NCBI RefSeq assembly: GCF_000327385.1
Contig: NW_008710725.1
Coordinates: forward strand, 542,683-606,682
Length of the DNA stretch: 64,000 bases
Reading direction: 5' to 3'
From: Lottia gigantea
Lineage: Eukaryota; Mollusca; Gastropoda; Lottiidae
Shown: positions 33,901-44,900 of the stretch, piece after piece
Position numbering within the stretch: the first letter of the stretch is position 1
Layout: each line of letters begins with the position of its first letter
Notes under the pieces: generated by a model
Database searches by the model: none
The model's input: the letters and a program-made list of their open reading frames with translations, nothing else
What the model was told of the DNA's origin: nothing
Translations under genes and position numbers: made by a program

Positions 33901-36900
33901 TTAAAAGATCAGACTAAAATTTCAAAGGATGCCAATTTACTGTTAAATTATAATTGGCACCGGTAACATGGTGCGACCGTTTTCTGAAATCCCATCCTGC
34001 AACAACTTCACGTGTATTAAAGAGATTATAGTCGTTCTAATATTCGCTGATAGAGCTTAAAGTTGTCTAATTATTTGTCATAATTTCACCAAAAAAAACA
34101 ATTTGTAATACGTGTACAGTAATTGAAAAAAAACATTACATAGAAATATTTATATATAGAGAATTTTGTTTACTTCGAGAGGAGTGTAAGCCTAATCAAA
34201 ACATAACAAAAACAAAATATTTCTACAGACTGTTTGAGCGACTTGGACACGTATTTGTTTTTTTACATCTATTTGTCATCAAAGTTGACACAATACGTCG
34301 GCATTTTTGGTTTTTTTTTCATTTTGGACAGTCGACTAACAGTTTTCTAAAAACTAAAGAAATATAACAATACCATTGAAAATTAAATTGAGAAATTAAA
34401 TTGTATTGAGTTGTATGAACTACTGTTCTGTATCTTATTAAACCAGTAAAATGAAGTTTTAATCGCCGAGTGGCATTAAATATTCCAAATGAGTGAGCAT
34501 TACCTCATTAATGCGACCCCGGACCTATTTCATAGCATGCAATATAAATATCTTAGGAAACAAATTGTCCTAGGACGGCCTGAATGTGAAATGAGATGAA
34601 TCGAAATTACCTAACACTACTATAGACAAGTCTTTGGGGAGTGCCAACACGTCCATGATTATTACTGGTGTACTGAATACATGATTATTACTGGTGTACT
34701 GAATACATGATTATTACTGGTGTACTGAATACATGATTATTACTGGTGTACTGAATACATGATTATTACTGGTGTACTGAATACATGATTATTACTGGTG
34801 TACTGAATACATGATTATTACTGGTGTACTGAATACATGATTATTACTGGTGTACTGAATACATGATTATTACTGGTGTACTGAATACATGATTATTACT
34901 GGTGTACTGAATACTGAAAAGGTCAACATATTTAAGTCCATCTTTCTTTTATAAAACATTCGTACAAAAATCGCCATTTTATCAGTACAATAAGGTATAA
35001 GACTTCATTTCATTTCATTAGTTCAATAAGATACAGAACAGTAGGATATAAAACTCCATTTCATTTCATTAGTTCAATATGATACAGAACAGTAGGATAT
35101 AAAACTACATTTCATTTCATTAGTCCAATAAGATACAGAACAGTAGGATATAAAACTCTATTTCATTTCATTAGTCCAATAAGGTGCAGAACAGTTGGAT
35201 ATAAAACTACATTTCATTTCATTAGTCCAATAAGATACAGAACAATAGGATATAAAACTCTATTTCATGTCATTAGTTCAATATGATACAGAACAGTAGG
35301 ATATAAAACTACATTTCATTTCATTAGTCCAATAAGATACAGAACAGTAGGATATAAAACTACATTTCATTTCATTAGTCCAATAAGATATAGAACAGTA
35401 GGATATAAAACTACATTTCATTTCATTAGTCCAATAAGATACAGAACAGTAGGAAATAAAACTCTATTTCATTTCATTAGTCCAATAAGATACAGAACAG
35501 TAGGATATAAAACTACATTTCATTTCATTAGTCTAATAAGATATAGAACAATAGGATATAAAACTCTATTTCATTTCATTAGTCCAATAAGATACAGAAC
35601 AGTAGGATATCAAACTTCATTTTGTAGAGAATAGTAGATTAACTCTGATAGTTCAAAGATTATGGGTGCAGAGATCATTAAGGATCTGAATTATATGAAA
35701 TAGAAATTCTAACCACTTTAAATCTATCTATCGTACTAATAGACTCGTTACTCCCCGTCAAGTCAATTTGGAGCGGAAACGGAACAGGATACTGGGTCAA
35801 CCTATCTTTACCTTCTGGCACTTTTAAATAAGTTAGCGTAAATGAGGTCAACCGCTGATATACGAACATTTTTATTATTCATATCTTAAAGTTGGATTCC
35901 CCCGAATGTTTGCCAAAAGTGTAATAATGAAGTGCATTAGACAATGACGACGTTAGTTGTGATCTGAAGAGGGTTTCTCTAACGTTTAAACAGAAAAGGG
36001 GAGGGGGGTGCTTAGGTGATGGTCCTATGGCTCCGTCAGAAATAAGACTTGCCCATATACTTTAAGAGAGTCCAGGGGAAGGGGAGGGGGAGGGAAAGGG
36101 TGACGAGCCCAAAATATGCTTCCCCCCCCCCCCGAGAGCGTTTCTAAAATTTGTGGAACGTGTGCACTTGTCCGATCATCTCATCATATCGTTTCCTAGA
36201 TTACATAATTTCCCCCTGATTCTTTAAAATATGGTGATATCATTCATCTATAGATAGGGTCACTTTGTTTCTTCAATTTCCGATTAGCAAATATTGACTT
36301 CCTTCAAATGATGCCATCTTATCTACATCTTTGAATATTTCCGTTAGTTTCTACGCGTCGTTTCCTTTCTCAGTCACAGAAACTTCCCTGTTGCCTTCTT
36401 ACAACATGTAGATGTAAAATTAGATTGTATTGTCTTCGTGACAATGTATATATACGTACATAAGGATATGTCATTGAGATAATTACAACCGTTGAATTCC
36501 CCGAGGGCCACCCCCCAAACAAAAATGCACAGAACATCTGATATTACATAGCATCCATTTCAGAGAGTCCACATAGCTAACAACGTTCATTCGTTGTTCA
36601 GGTTTGTCAACTCAATATCCCTTTCAGAGAGTCCACATAGCTAATAATGTTCATTTGGTGTTTAGGTTCGCCAGCTACACCCCCTTTCAGAGAGAGACTC
36701 TATATAGCTAATAATGTTTATTTGGGTATTTGAGTTGGTTAATCGATTTTGGAGAGCCCACATAGGCTTTATGATCTAACTCAATGATATGACACTTTTA
36801 AACAAGGTAGCTTTATTTCACAAACGTCCGGGTTGACCATCTCAAGCGGAAGGTGACTATAGACCTATATTGTAGTCTATATTCTAATTCGACATGACTT

Positions 36901-39900
36901 TACATATTTTACTCTAGGATGAGCGACATGTTATATATTTAGGAATTCATTAAACTATTTCAAGATGGATTCCCATGAAATAATATTTCAATAGTTCAAT
37001 AAGATACAGAACAGTAAGATATAAAACTCTATTTCATTTTATTAGTCCAATAAGATACAAAACAGTAGGATATAAAACTCTATTTCATTTCATTAGTCCA
37101 ATAAACTCAATTTATTTCATTTCAAAATTTCTATTTTTCAGATCGTCATAAACAGTTTATCAAAGATAACCTACAGGCCGTGAAGAAACAATGTAAAGAG
37201 TTTAAAGTGTGTTTAAATGAGCTGTATTCACAAGAGAATATTCATCTGATTCTACAAGGAGGTGATATAGATCTTAGACTGATATGTGGGTAAGTTAACG
37301 GCCCTTTATATCAGATGTTTACCTCCCCTCTCCCCTCCCCCTCTTTCATACCCTTCCTTTGTCAGTGATGCAGGTCGGAGGGGCTGACATGGAAAAAGCG
37401 TTCGGACGGGACAACAAACCGAGGCCCTTTGTACTACAGGCTGTGTACATTAAAGATCCCTCGACAGTTCGAAATCAGATAATAGGCTCATACTGCTGTC
37501 TTGGCAAAAATTTCTCTCATTGCACACTGCATGCCGTTGTCTGTCTTCGACTCCTTACAAGTCGGGAGTAATCTTATGCGAATTCTTGCATTATCTGCAC
37601 CCATTTACAGCTGGGTCGACTGGCTACCACTTAAAGTACATCTAATCGTCTAGAAAGTAAACCAAACTATGCAGATGTACTGAAGATTTGATATCGGTTA
37701 TCCAATCTGCTATATCGGGCTGTTTATCTGATGGCGACATTCTCTTGCTTGTTAAATTAATCAAATTGTCGAAACAGACTAATATATTGTCGCTTGACGT
37801 GTATTCTTAGACTCTATTTCAATTAATAAAACATTCATAATGATAGGAGTTTTACGTCCTGTGTCTACAGTTTCTGCAAAACAGGTCATAAAACTCATTT
37901 CATTTCATTTACTGACTACAGTTTTTGCTTTGAATTAAAATAGAGTATTACGTCCGACTGGCCTTCGGCATTTTTTGTATCTAATAGGGATAATGAATTG
38001 AAATTGAATGTGAAAATTTTATGTCCTACTTTTATTGGGATAATGGAATGAAATGGAGTTTTATGTCCCATTTTTTTGAAGTAATTTTATTGGGCTAGTG
38101 AAATAACATCCTTTCACGTACGTCTACAGATCAACTTATTCCCCTGTTCATTCCAGGTTCCTGTACCCCGATACAACCAATACCACCACAGCCTCGTCCC
38201 AATGTCAGGATAAAGAGAGAAAGTCTATTAAAGAAGATGTCAGCAAAAAGTTGAAGGACTCCATGGAACTAGAAGGGGACCACCATGATGGCGAAAACGA
38301 GTGGCAGGACGTCAAAGACTGTCTACATAACGAAACGATGGAATCTCACAATAAACCAGTAGATCATCTCGACCAGATTTGTCGGTGAGTTTGACGAGGA
38401 GGGGAGTGCTTAATGCAGGGTTGGGGAGAGGACAATGCCAGGGTGTTGGGCAAAGACAGCTTGGGTGGGTGGGATAAACATTCTCAAAGTAGGCTGGGAT
38501 TGTCGCTATATGCATTTAATGGTAGGCCTTGTCGAAAATGCAGACTCGTAGCCAGACTTGATTGTTGGGAAGGGCAAGAAATATACCCAGAGGGGCAATG
38601 GTGTAAATTGTGCGAAAAGAGAAGCAACAAGTGTCCCTGATACATTTACAAAGTCTAGAAAACCTCTTCTGAAACACTTGAATATGTTAAAATATCGAGA
38701 GGCTGTCGGACAAACACTATCAAATTTTGACGGATTGGTTATTTATACAGAAAGTGACTGAGACAAAGACCAGATGTTATTAAACAGTTCAGTATATTGC
38801 GTGGCATCGAGAATTTATTTGTGATTCGCATGAGATTGGACCAATCTAGTAACATAGTTTTTGACGTTGTGCTTGGTTATGTTCTCTGTATCAATGGACG
38901 TCCATTTCAGCATATCTTATTTTGAAATTGTGGTCGAGATCCCTCTCAGAGAGTCCACATAGCTTATTTTGTCTGGTCTGGTATTTGGTATTATGAGTAT
39001 ATGATTAAGTATGACTTTTTGAATTTTCATGATGTATTTGTATCATTTCAGACTAGCAGATCGACAAGAAGAAGATATTTGTAATTCTCGAGTCCATCAT
39101 CGTATTGAAAGTTTTCTCAATCATCAGCTAGAACATATACAGTGTACCTGTAACTCCTTAAAGAAGAGTAAGTATTCCTGTTATTACTACTTATCCAGTG
39201 CCAGTGATCAACACGCTCTTTCGAGGTTTTCTCTTTGATTTGACAGGTACTAATAGTTAATAGTTTTGATAGGTTATGTCAGTTAGATTAATTTTTTTAT
39301 TTTTTCTCTATTCCAGTCAGTCCCAGGTTCCCGTTCAGGTACCGAGCCGCCATTGGTGCTGGTGGTCTGTTATTCATTATTCTATTAATAGTAACGATTA
39401 TCTGCTGTTGTAAACGACGAAAGAAAAACAAGAAAAAAAGAAAACTAAGGTAATTTGTATATGTTATGAATTCATCTACTTGACTAGTCTGAAACCAGCT
39501 ACAGGTTAAAGATCCCTCAACAGTTTGAAATCGAAAGCGAATACCGCTGTCCTGGCAAAGTTTCCCTCTTTGAACACTGCCTGACTTTTTCCGTCTTCAT
39601 TAGCCAATAATGTACAGAACAGTAGGCGTTAATCTGCATGAATTTCATTTGTATTCCAACCTCTGATAGATATTTTGACTCCAGTCGACAACTGTCAAAA
39701 TAGCTATCAGAGGCTGGAATAGAGGCAGATGTTTCGGACTACTACTTGACCAGAGTGGACAAAGAAGCGTCTGTCTTCTGTTAGCTTTCAGTGGTATTGT
39801 ATTAACTTGACCATTTAAAGGGATGTAGTCGTTTGAATTAATTGCTGTACTATCTCTTGAATGTTTCGAGGGCTCTGATTGGTTGTATTTTCTAGCATAC

Positions 39901-40920
39901 AATCCAATCAAATCGCTGCATTTACAAAATTATGTGATACCTTGAGATTGTGAAGATGACTTTGCCATTACTTAGTATACTCAACGTTTCGAAAAGTATG
40001 ACGTAAAATTCTCTTTCATTTCATTTCATAGCCAATGGTTTTATTTTTCAGGGAAGAGTCCCTAATGAGAGTAAATTACCATCTGAGTCGAGCCAGCGGA
40101 AGTCGGGAACAGTTGGAGATTACTGAAGACCCGTATTCAGAACCGGTAAGATCTCATCTATCAGTCCCCTCTCAGCTGTAAATGGGTGTGGATAATCCAG
40201 GAAAGATCGGTACAAAGACGTTTTTGGTTCGAGATCCTATGTTGACAGCCATTAAAATTATAGTTGAATTTCTCTTAACGTTTAATCAGTAAATTTCGAG
40301 TTGATTTGACCAAGGACTAGGTTGTAAAAAGATACTCGAGAACCGAAGTTTTTATCCTTGTTATTCATTACCAAAAGGTTTGGCCAAGGACCAGACAGGA
40401 TCCTGCATCTACCCTGCCACACCAAAAATAATTGTAAAGCCGGGAAAAAATGGACTAATTTGGTATATTTCACAGCTCGTTTTGTTTTACATTGCAGATA
40501 TACAATAAATCTCGAGGAACAGTTCCCGTTAAGCCTCCAGAGTTACCTCCGAGATACTCAAAATACCCACAAGAAGGCAAAAAGGATTCTACCCACGACT
40601 ATCTGCTACCAGACGACCTTCCGCGCCACAGTCCTGTACCGGATAAATCAATACTGACGTCGGAACGGAGAGGTGCGGACGGAGCGTCCATAGAGGACAT
40701 AAGCGGAAGGGTGGAGATGCCGCGACCAGCAGGGTATGATCCCTTGGGGCCTCGGGACAAAGAGAATGAATACTCTGTAGCCTCTGATATGGAGGGTGAT
40801 TATAGGCCCGTCCCTGAGTCGGAACAGGACTACAGTAAGGCTGGTCATATAGATGACCCCACCCCTAAAAATACTTATTTCGTTTTGGAGGACGATACTA
40901 TCGAACAGCTCAAATTGTAA
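30951..40920 (+). CDS. Single-pass membrane protein with Cys-containing N-domain and Tyr/Pro-rich tail
   Basis: Seven exons, 30951-31023, 37142-37289, 38157-38384, 39052-39167, 39317-39449, 40052-40145 and 40498-40920, join in phase to 404 codons plus TAA. Residues 1-198 are polar and helix-rich with spaced cysteines (ALEECAEY, VKKQCKEFKVCLNEL, LDQICRLADRQ, EHIQCTCNSL). Residues about 199-219 form one hydrophobic segment (AAIGAGGLLFIILLIVTII) followed by CCC and a strongly basic stop-transfer run (KRRKKNKKKRK). The positive-inside rule therefore puts the last 185 residues in the cytoplasm. The tail has VKPPELPPRY (SH3- or WW-ligand-like) and many tyrosines in acidic or hydrophobic settings (HDYLLP, NEYSVAS, GDYRPV, NTYFVLEDD), suggesting a receptor or adaptor. 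No signal peptide is visible: the first exon starts MGSGDGLGDKYDHEH. It may insert as type III, or a 5' exon was missed. Family not recognised. Confidence 0.82.
31300..31620 (-). repeat. 66-68-bp repeat array, 3-4 copies
   Basis: Units read 'acaatgtaaattgttgaaac', 'gttgtgtacaataaaactcg', 'ggagtagtataccatataaa'. The two copies at about 31475-31610 are close to identical; the one before is more diverged. A lone copy sits at 20480-20550. Confidence 0.8.
31865..31935 (-). repeat. tRNA-like SINE head
   Basis: Read on the minus strand: 'gtgggtagcgagttagattg' (A-box side), 'tcgtctgctagg', then B box 'ggttcgaatcc'. It lacks a proper acceptor stem and anticodon arm, so it is a SINE head rather than a working tRNA gene. 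Similar heads are at 54543-54670. Confidence 0.6.
32030..32240 (+). repeat. 64-bp repeat array, about 3 copies
   Basis: Starts of 'gctatgtggactctctgaaa' are spaced 64 bp (32030, 32094, 32158). The first two units are almost identical ('ttgttaaacctagataccaa'), indicating a recent local duplication. Confidence 0.92.
32440..33208 (+). repeat. 51-bp minisatellite, about 15 copies
   Basis: The unit is 'cattagtccaataagataca', 'gaacagtaggatataaaact', 'acatttcattt'. Because 51 is a multiple of 3, a 230-codon frame with a 17-residue period stays open; it is not a gene. Two unit variants alternate (…ctacatttcatttcattag… and …ctctatttcatttcaatag…), so the array may have grown by doublets. The unit resembles the 3' tail of the SINE family of this window. 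Confidence 0.93.
34656..34914 (+). repeat. 26-bp minisatellite, about 10 near-identical copies
   Basis: The unit is 'atgattattactggtgtact' + 'gaatac'. The copies are essentially identical, so the array is very young. Confidence 0.95.
34985..35625 (+). repeat. 51-bp minisatellite, second array, about 12-13 copies
   Basis: Same unit as at 32440-33208, with more scattered substitutions ('aatatgatacagaac', 'aaggtgcagaacagt'). It lies directly after the 26-bp array. Confidence 0.92.
36555..36770 (-). repeat. 64-bp repeat, about 3 reversed copies
   Basis: 'tttcagagagtccacatagc', 'taataatgttcatttggtgt', 'ttaggtttgtcaactc' is the reverse complement of the family unit, diverged. Confidence 0.85.
36985..37115 (+). 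repeat. 51-bp minisatellite, third array, 2-3 copies
   Basis: 'caatagttcaataagatacagaac' onward, ending about 25 bp before the acceptor of the exon at 37142. Confidence 0.85.
37360..37575 (+). repeat. SINE copy, core and tail
   Basis: It contains 'gtcagtgatgcaggtcggag', 'gctgacatggaaaaagcg', 'gttaaagatccctcgaca'-like text, 'ctcattgcacactgcatgcc' and 'gtctgtcttcgactcctta'. It is in an intron of the membrane-protein gene. Confidence 0.8.
39490..39640 (+). repeat. SINE 3' half
   Basis: 'gttaaagatccctcaacagt', 'accgctgtcctggcaaagtt', 'cgtcttcattagccaataat', 'gtacagaacagtaggcg', 'aatttcattt'. This copy joins the SINE core directly to the phrase that makes up the 51-bp minisatellite unit. Confidence 0.8.
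39652..39719. repeat. Hairpin (MITE-like) element, 27-bp arms
   Basis: Left arm 39652-39678 and right arm 39693-39719 match at 25 of 27 positions (attccaRcctctgatagMta then ttttgac), with a 14-base loop containing gtcgac. A diverged relative is at about 9695-9765. Confidence 0.85.
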
Positions 40921-42224
40921 TTCAATCCCAGGGCTGAGGACGGAAGATGGAAGGGGGTGGGGGAGGTACCGGAGGGCTCGGGTGACACCCAAATTGCAAG
41001 ACTACTACACTCTTACGGTTCTACAAATTTGATGATACAAAATGTGAAAGCCATTGGAGATTATATTTTAATTGACGTCAAATACTGCATTTTTGTTGTA
41101 ATTTTTTTTAACTAATTGCTCAAAGCAGCTTCGTTTGTAAATATTTCATTTTTACATTTTATGCTCATTGTCAAAAATAATTGTATTTTATGCATTGTTT
41201 TAATCATACACAAAAGGTCCCATAATTATTACCTCAGGGTGGTTGGGGCCAGGCACGTTATAGGGGTAATCCTAGGGTTGAAACCGTGTTATTGAAACAT
41301 CATGTATTTTGTGTCATAATTCTTACAAGCATACATATTGTACATAATCATAATAAATTTTAACTTTCGTCAATTTTGTTCATTTTTATCCACTGAAAAA
41401 AATTACTTAAAAGTTTTCATTCAAAGTCAGTCAAAAGAATGTTGCGTCCAACAGCCTTTTATATCGTAGCCCTTATTATGTGTCTCTACTTGACTAGAGC
41501 TCATCTCATGCTGCAATCACCTGTCGGATACAAAGTCCTCAGTAAGACAGCTATAGTTTTGGAATTTGGGCCAACTTGCCACACTTGAACTTTAGACATA
41601 TGATGAACAAAGCAAGCGAATTCCCTAAACAGGAGCGAGGAGTCAAGAACAAGAATATTCTATAAACTGAAGGACGATTAGCTATGTTATATGCCTTCAG
41701 CCTTATTACCATTAGTGTCGCTGTCCGATTTGACGAAAGGACGATTTGACGTTACTCGTGTCTTACTCTACAATCCAAGGGCAGATAACTTTATTGTTTT
41801 GACTTGAGGCTAATTGCAATTACCTCAATTAAATTATCCAATTTACGTGTCTTAAATTGGACAAGTACATTACACCTTTATACGAAGGCTGCGAAACTCT
41901 TCTTGTTAATGCGGACACGTATTAAGATTTCCAATTTATTTGCAGATCGATTGTGCAAAGCTGCAATTTTCTAAATCGTCAATCCAGACATCCGAATCAA
42001 ACCAAGAATAAACTTGGAAAAGACACTTTTTGTAGTAAACGTTGTGAATAAGACAGCTGTTTTGGAAACGAATGGTCATAATTCTGTTACTTTTGTGAAT
42101 GTGATTGGATGAATAACACTTTTGTATCTGTGCTTCAATATCTATTTTTTTGACCCTGCTTCTTATATAAGCCTACCCTGCCCTCCTTCTATCTAGGCTA
42201 CTCTCCAAGCTCCACTGAAACAGT
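40921..42224. other. 3' UTR of the membrane-protein gene and spacer to the CENP-B-like gene
   Basis: No gene. An AATAAA at 41352-41357 is a plausible polyadenylation signal for the upstream gene. A TATA-like element precedes the next gene. No repeat family was recognised here. Confidence 0.55.
42164..42171 (+). promoter_or_regulatory. TATA-like element before the CENP-B-like gene
   Basis: 'tatataag' lies 61 bp before the ATG at 42225 and is followed by a pyrimidine-rich stretch (ccctgccctccttctatct). This fits a short 5' UTR, by position only. Confidence 0.45.
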
Positions 42225-44657
42225 ATGGAGTCTGATATTGTGCACTGTGGAAAAAACATGCAAGTGAAACTGGAAGAACCTGCTATAATGTCAGTGAAGC
42301 CTGAGGAGATCACTGATTCTACAGTAGATGAAGTTGTTGAAGTCGAAGATCAGGATACTGAAATCTCTGATGCAAATTCGGATGAATCAAAAATATCAAT
42401 TCCGTCCTTAAGCCTACCTTCTGACAAGGCGCCAACGAAATCTATCCGAAGAGAATTGAATCTGCAAGAAAAAGTGGAATTGATCAATGAATCAGGCAAC
42501 CAGTCACATAGAAAATTAGCTCAGAAGTTTCAAATCAGTAAATCCCAAGTTGGTTCGATTTTAAAGCGAAAGACTGAATATTTAGATTGTTACAATAAGA
42601 ATCAAAGTAATCCAGCTCGAAAACGATTGTGTTTACGCGACATTGACTCCATCAGACATAGACTTGATAATCTGTTAACGGACTGGATTGAAGACGCTCT
42701 GTCCAAAAAAATTCATCTTTCTGGTCCACTATTAAGGAAAAAGGCTTTAGAATTCGCAGAAGAAATTGGTTACGCAGATTTCAAAGCTTCAAATGGTTGG
42801 TTGGATAGTTTTAAAGCCAGGAATAATGTAGTGTTCCAGAAACCAAGTAGAGGAAGCTCATCTTCTACCCCTAAACCAAACAAAACCGACACGCGAAAAT
42901 CTTCTCAAAATACGTAAGTTGATATTTGCTTCTATATGAAATAGTTTAAGGATTCCATTGAAATTTGGAATTTCAAAGGAGTAGATTAATGAGAATTTGC
43001 TCAGTGAAAAGCGTCAATTCATTTGGATGGGACAGTAAACCGAGGCCCTGTGTGTTACAGGCTCTGCATATTAGAATTCCCTCAACAGTTAGAAAGAGAA
43101 AAAGTGTAGGTTAATGTCACTATAATGTCAAAATTCATCTCATTGCTCACTGCATGGACTCGCCTATCTTAGCAAGCCGATTCAAAGACAGAAATGTAAG
43201 GCGTAAAATTTCATTTCATTTTTATCAGGAATACTGGAAGTAAAGGAATTAAACCAAATCAAATCTCAGAAGAAAATGTTGGACCTTTAGTTTCTGATAT
43301 AGTGTAAGTTTCATTATTATTTTTCATATATCCAATGGCCACACCAGCCTACTGAAACTTGAGGTACAAATAGTAGGGCAGAGGGACTTAATTGGGGAGA
43401 TTCCAAATGCAAAGCGCTGCGGAAGTGCCTCATGGAGGGTCTGACCTATTCTTTATGTACGATAGAGGCTATTTTCAAGGGAAAACGGACATATCCGGCA
43501 AATAATGTCCAAAGCAACAGTCCTGATTTGAGGGGTTCCACATATTTTTTTAATTATATTTGATATATATTATTTTAGATTGTCCCACTCTGAAGAAGTT
43601 CCTATACCTATGCCCATTATGGCTGAAACTGAATCTAAAATACATGGTGAGTTATTGCCCTTGATTCAAGCCAAACTTCAGACTAAAGGAAGTTTCATCT
43701 GCATTTCTTAAATCTATATTGCCTTTGGTTGAAATTTGCATGTGAATGCAATAGAATAACCAATCATTGTAGAAGCCATTAATGGCCCTGATACACATAT
43801 AAAGGCTAGAAAACCTCCTTAAAACTTGAAATCCCTTTTTCCAGCAGAAGTTCCAGTAGAGGGTAATAACAGTATGTTAAATAATTATATGAAATACTGT
43901 GATGATGGTGCGACTAAACGCCTAGAAGAGACAATACGATCAGATTTAACAGAAGCAGAATTAGGATTAAAACAACTGATAGCTTTGAGTAAAGGTACGT
44001 ACAATTGATTCCCGGTCAAAGTTAAATCGGATGGGAGAAGGATGACATTAAATGGTTTGCAAATACATTTTCTGAACTTTTAATGTGTATCAGACTTTTG
44101 TTGCACCATTCCAAATTCACCATCAGATGTCTGTGGTTCCTAAAATTACAGAATTAGTTAACCGAAAACGACCTCACTATCTGCTTAAGGTTTTTGCAAT
44201 AGTGATGTCATAAAACAGTTTTTTGGAATTGCAGGAACCACAGATATCTGACTAAAAATCCCTCAAAGTCAATAGAAAATAGATCAGTATACACTGCAAA
44301 TTTTGAGTTGTGTATTTCATTCGATGCTAATCTGAATATTTTCTGTTCGTTTCAGATTCAGATTTCAAATTAAAAACAGTCATTAATCAAAAACAAGAAA
44401 AGGCCGAATTATTACAACAGAAATTACAAGACGTGGCCAACTTACAATGTGAGATTAATTTACTTGCAACTGAGGAAGAACATTTAACAACTAGTAATTC
44501 TCAGATTCTTGGAAAGATTTCCACAGTGGAAGATAAAGTAAAAAGTTGTGGGCGAGCTTTAGACGATATTCAGGTCATCCAGGAGCAACAGAAATCATAC
44601 ACTACTTTATATAATATGGTGACCAATAATCAATTTGGTGGTCAACCTAATACCTAG
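42225..44657 (+). CDS. CENP-B-type DNA-binding protein lacking a transposase domain
   Basis: Five exons, 42225-42913, 43229-43303, 43579-43646, 43845-43994 and 44356-44657, join in phase to 427 codons plus TAG. Residues 1-70 are acidic and carry two SUMO-acceptor consensus sites (VKLE at 14-17, VKPE at 24-27). Residues 75-120 (RRELNLQEKVELINESG to SKSQVGSILKRK) match the first, psq-like helix-turn-helix of CENP-B and Tigger/pogo transposases. Residues 145-205 (LLTDWIEDALSKKIHLSG, ASNGWLDSFKARNNV) match the second, CENPB/Tc5-type one. In transposases a DDE nuclease follows; here it is replaced by short exons and a C-terminal coiled coil (KLKTVINQKQEKAELLQQKLQ). DNA binding is well supported; a chromatin or transcription role is inference. 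This looks like a domesticated transposase head. Exon 4 has a tandem CAGCAG acceptor, so 43845 or 43848 may be used. Confidence 0.85.
43000..43225 (+). repeat. SINE copy in an intron of the CENP-B-like gene
   Basis: 'ggatgggacagtaaaccgag', 'gccctgtgtgttacaggctc', 'tccctcaacagtt', 'tctcattgctcactgcatgg', tail 'aaatttcatttcattttt'. The tail runs into the acceptor of the next exon. Confidence 0.75.
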
Positions 44658-44900
44658 TGGTTACTTGGTTACTACGAACAATTTACAGGTGGCTCAAGAT
44701 TGCTCGGAACTGGTCTTCATTTATATCATACACTACTTTATATAAAATGGTGACAAATAAGCAATTTGGCGTTCCCCCAAATATTTAGTGGATACTTGAA
44801 CATGTTCAAAATTTGTTACTGTGTACGCTATGGTCAAAAATTAATTTGGTGGCCCTAAAATGCTTGCAGGTCTTTTTGACCAATAATCAATAGCTGTACC
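44598..44900 (+). repeat. Tandem repeat spanning the stop codon of the CENP-B-like gene
   Basis: 'tacactactttatataatat', 'ggtgaccaataatcaatttg', 'gtggtcaacctaatacctag' (44598-44660) recurs with substitutions at 44731-44795 and, more weakly, at about 44825-44900. The end of the coding region has been copied into its own 3' flank. Confidence 0.7.

Larger units (their letters stand above)
31024..37141 (+). other. First intron of the membrane-protein gene, filled with minisatellites
   Basis: 6.1 kb with no coding. In order: a 66-68-bp array (31300-31620), a tRNA-like SINE head (31865-31935, minus), a 64-bp array (32030-32240), a 51-bp array (32440-33208), a piece of a dispersed element near 33565-33640 ('ccgatgtctgtggttcttgc'), a 26-bp array (34656-34914), a second 51-bp array (34985-35625), reversed 64-bp copies (36555-36770) and a third 51-bp array (36985-37115). 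Confidence 0.85.

Noticed and set aside
31300-35630. CRISPR-like look of regularly spaced repeats
   Set aside because: Repeats are directly tandem with no unique spacers, no cas genes are present, and the DNA is animal.
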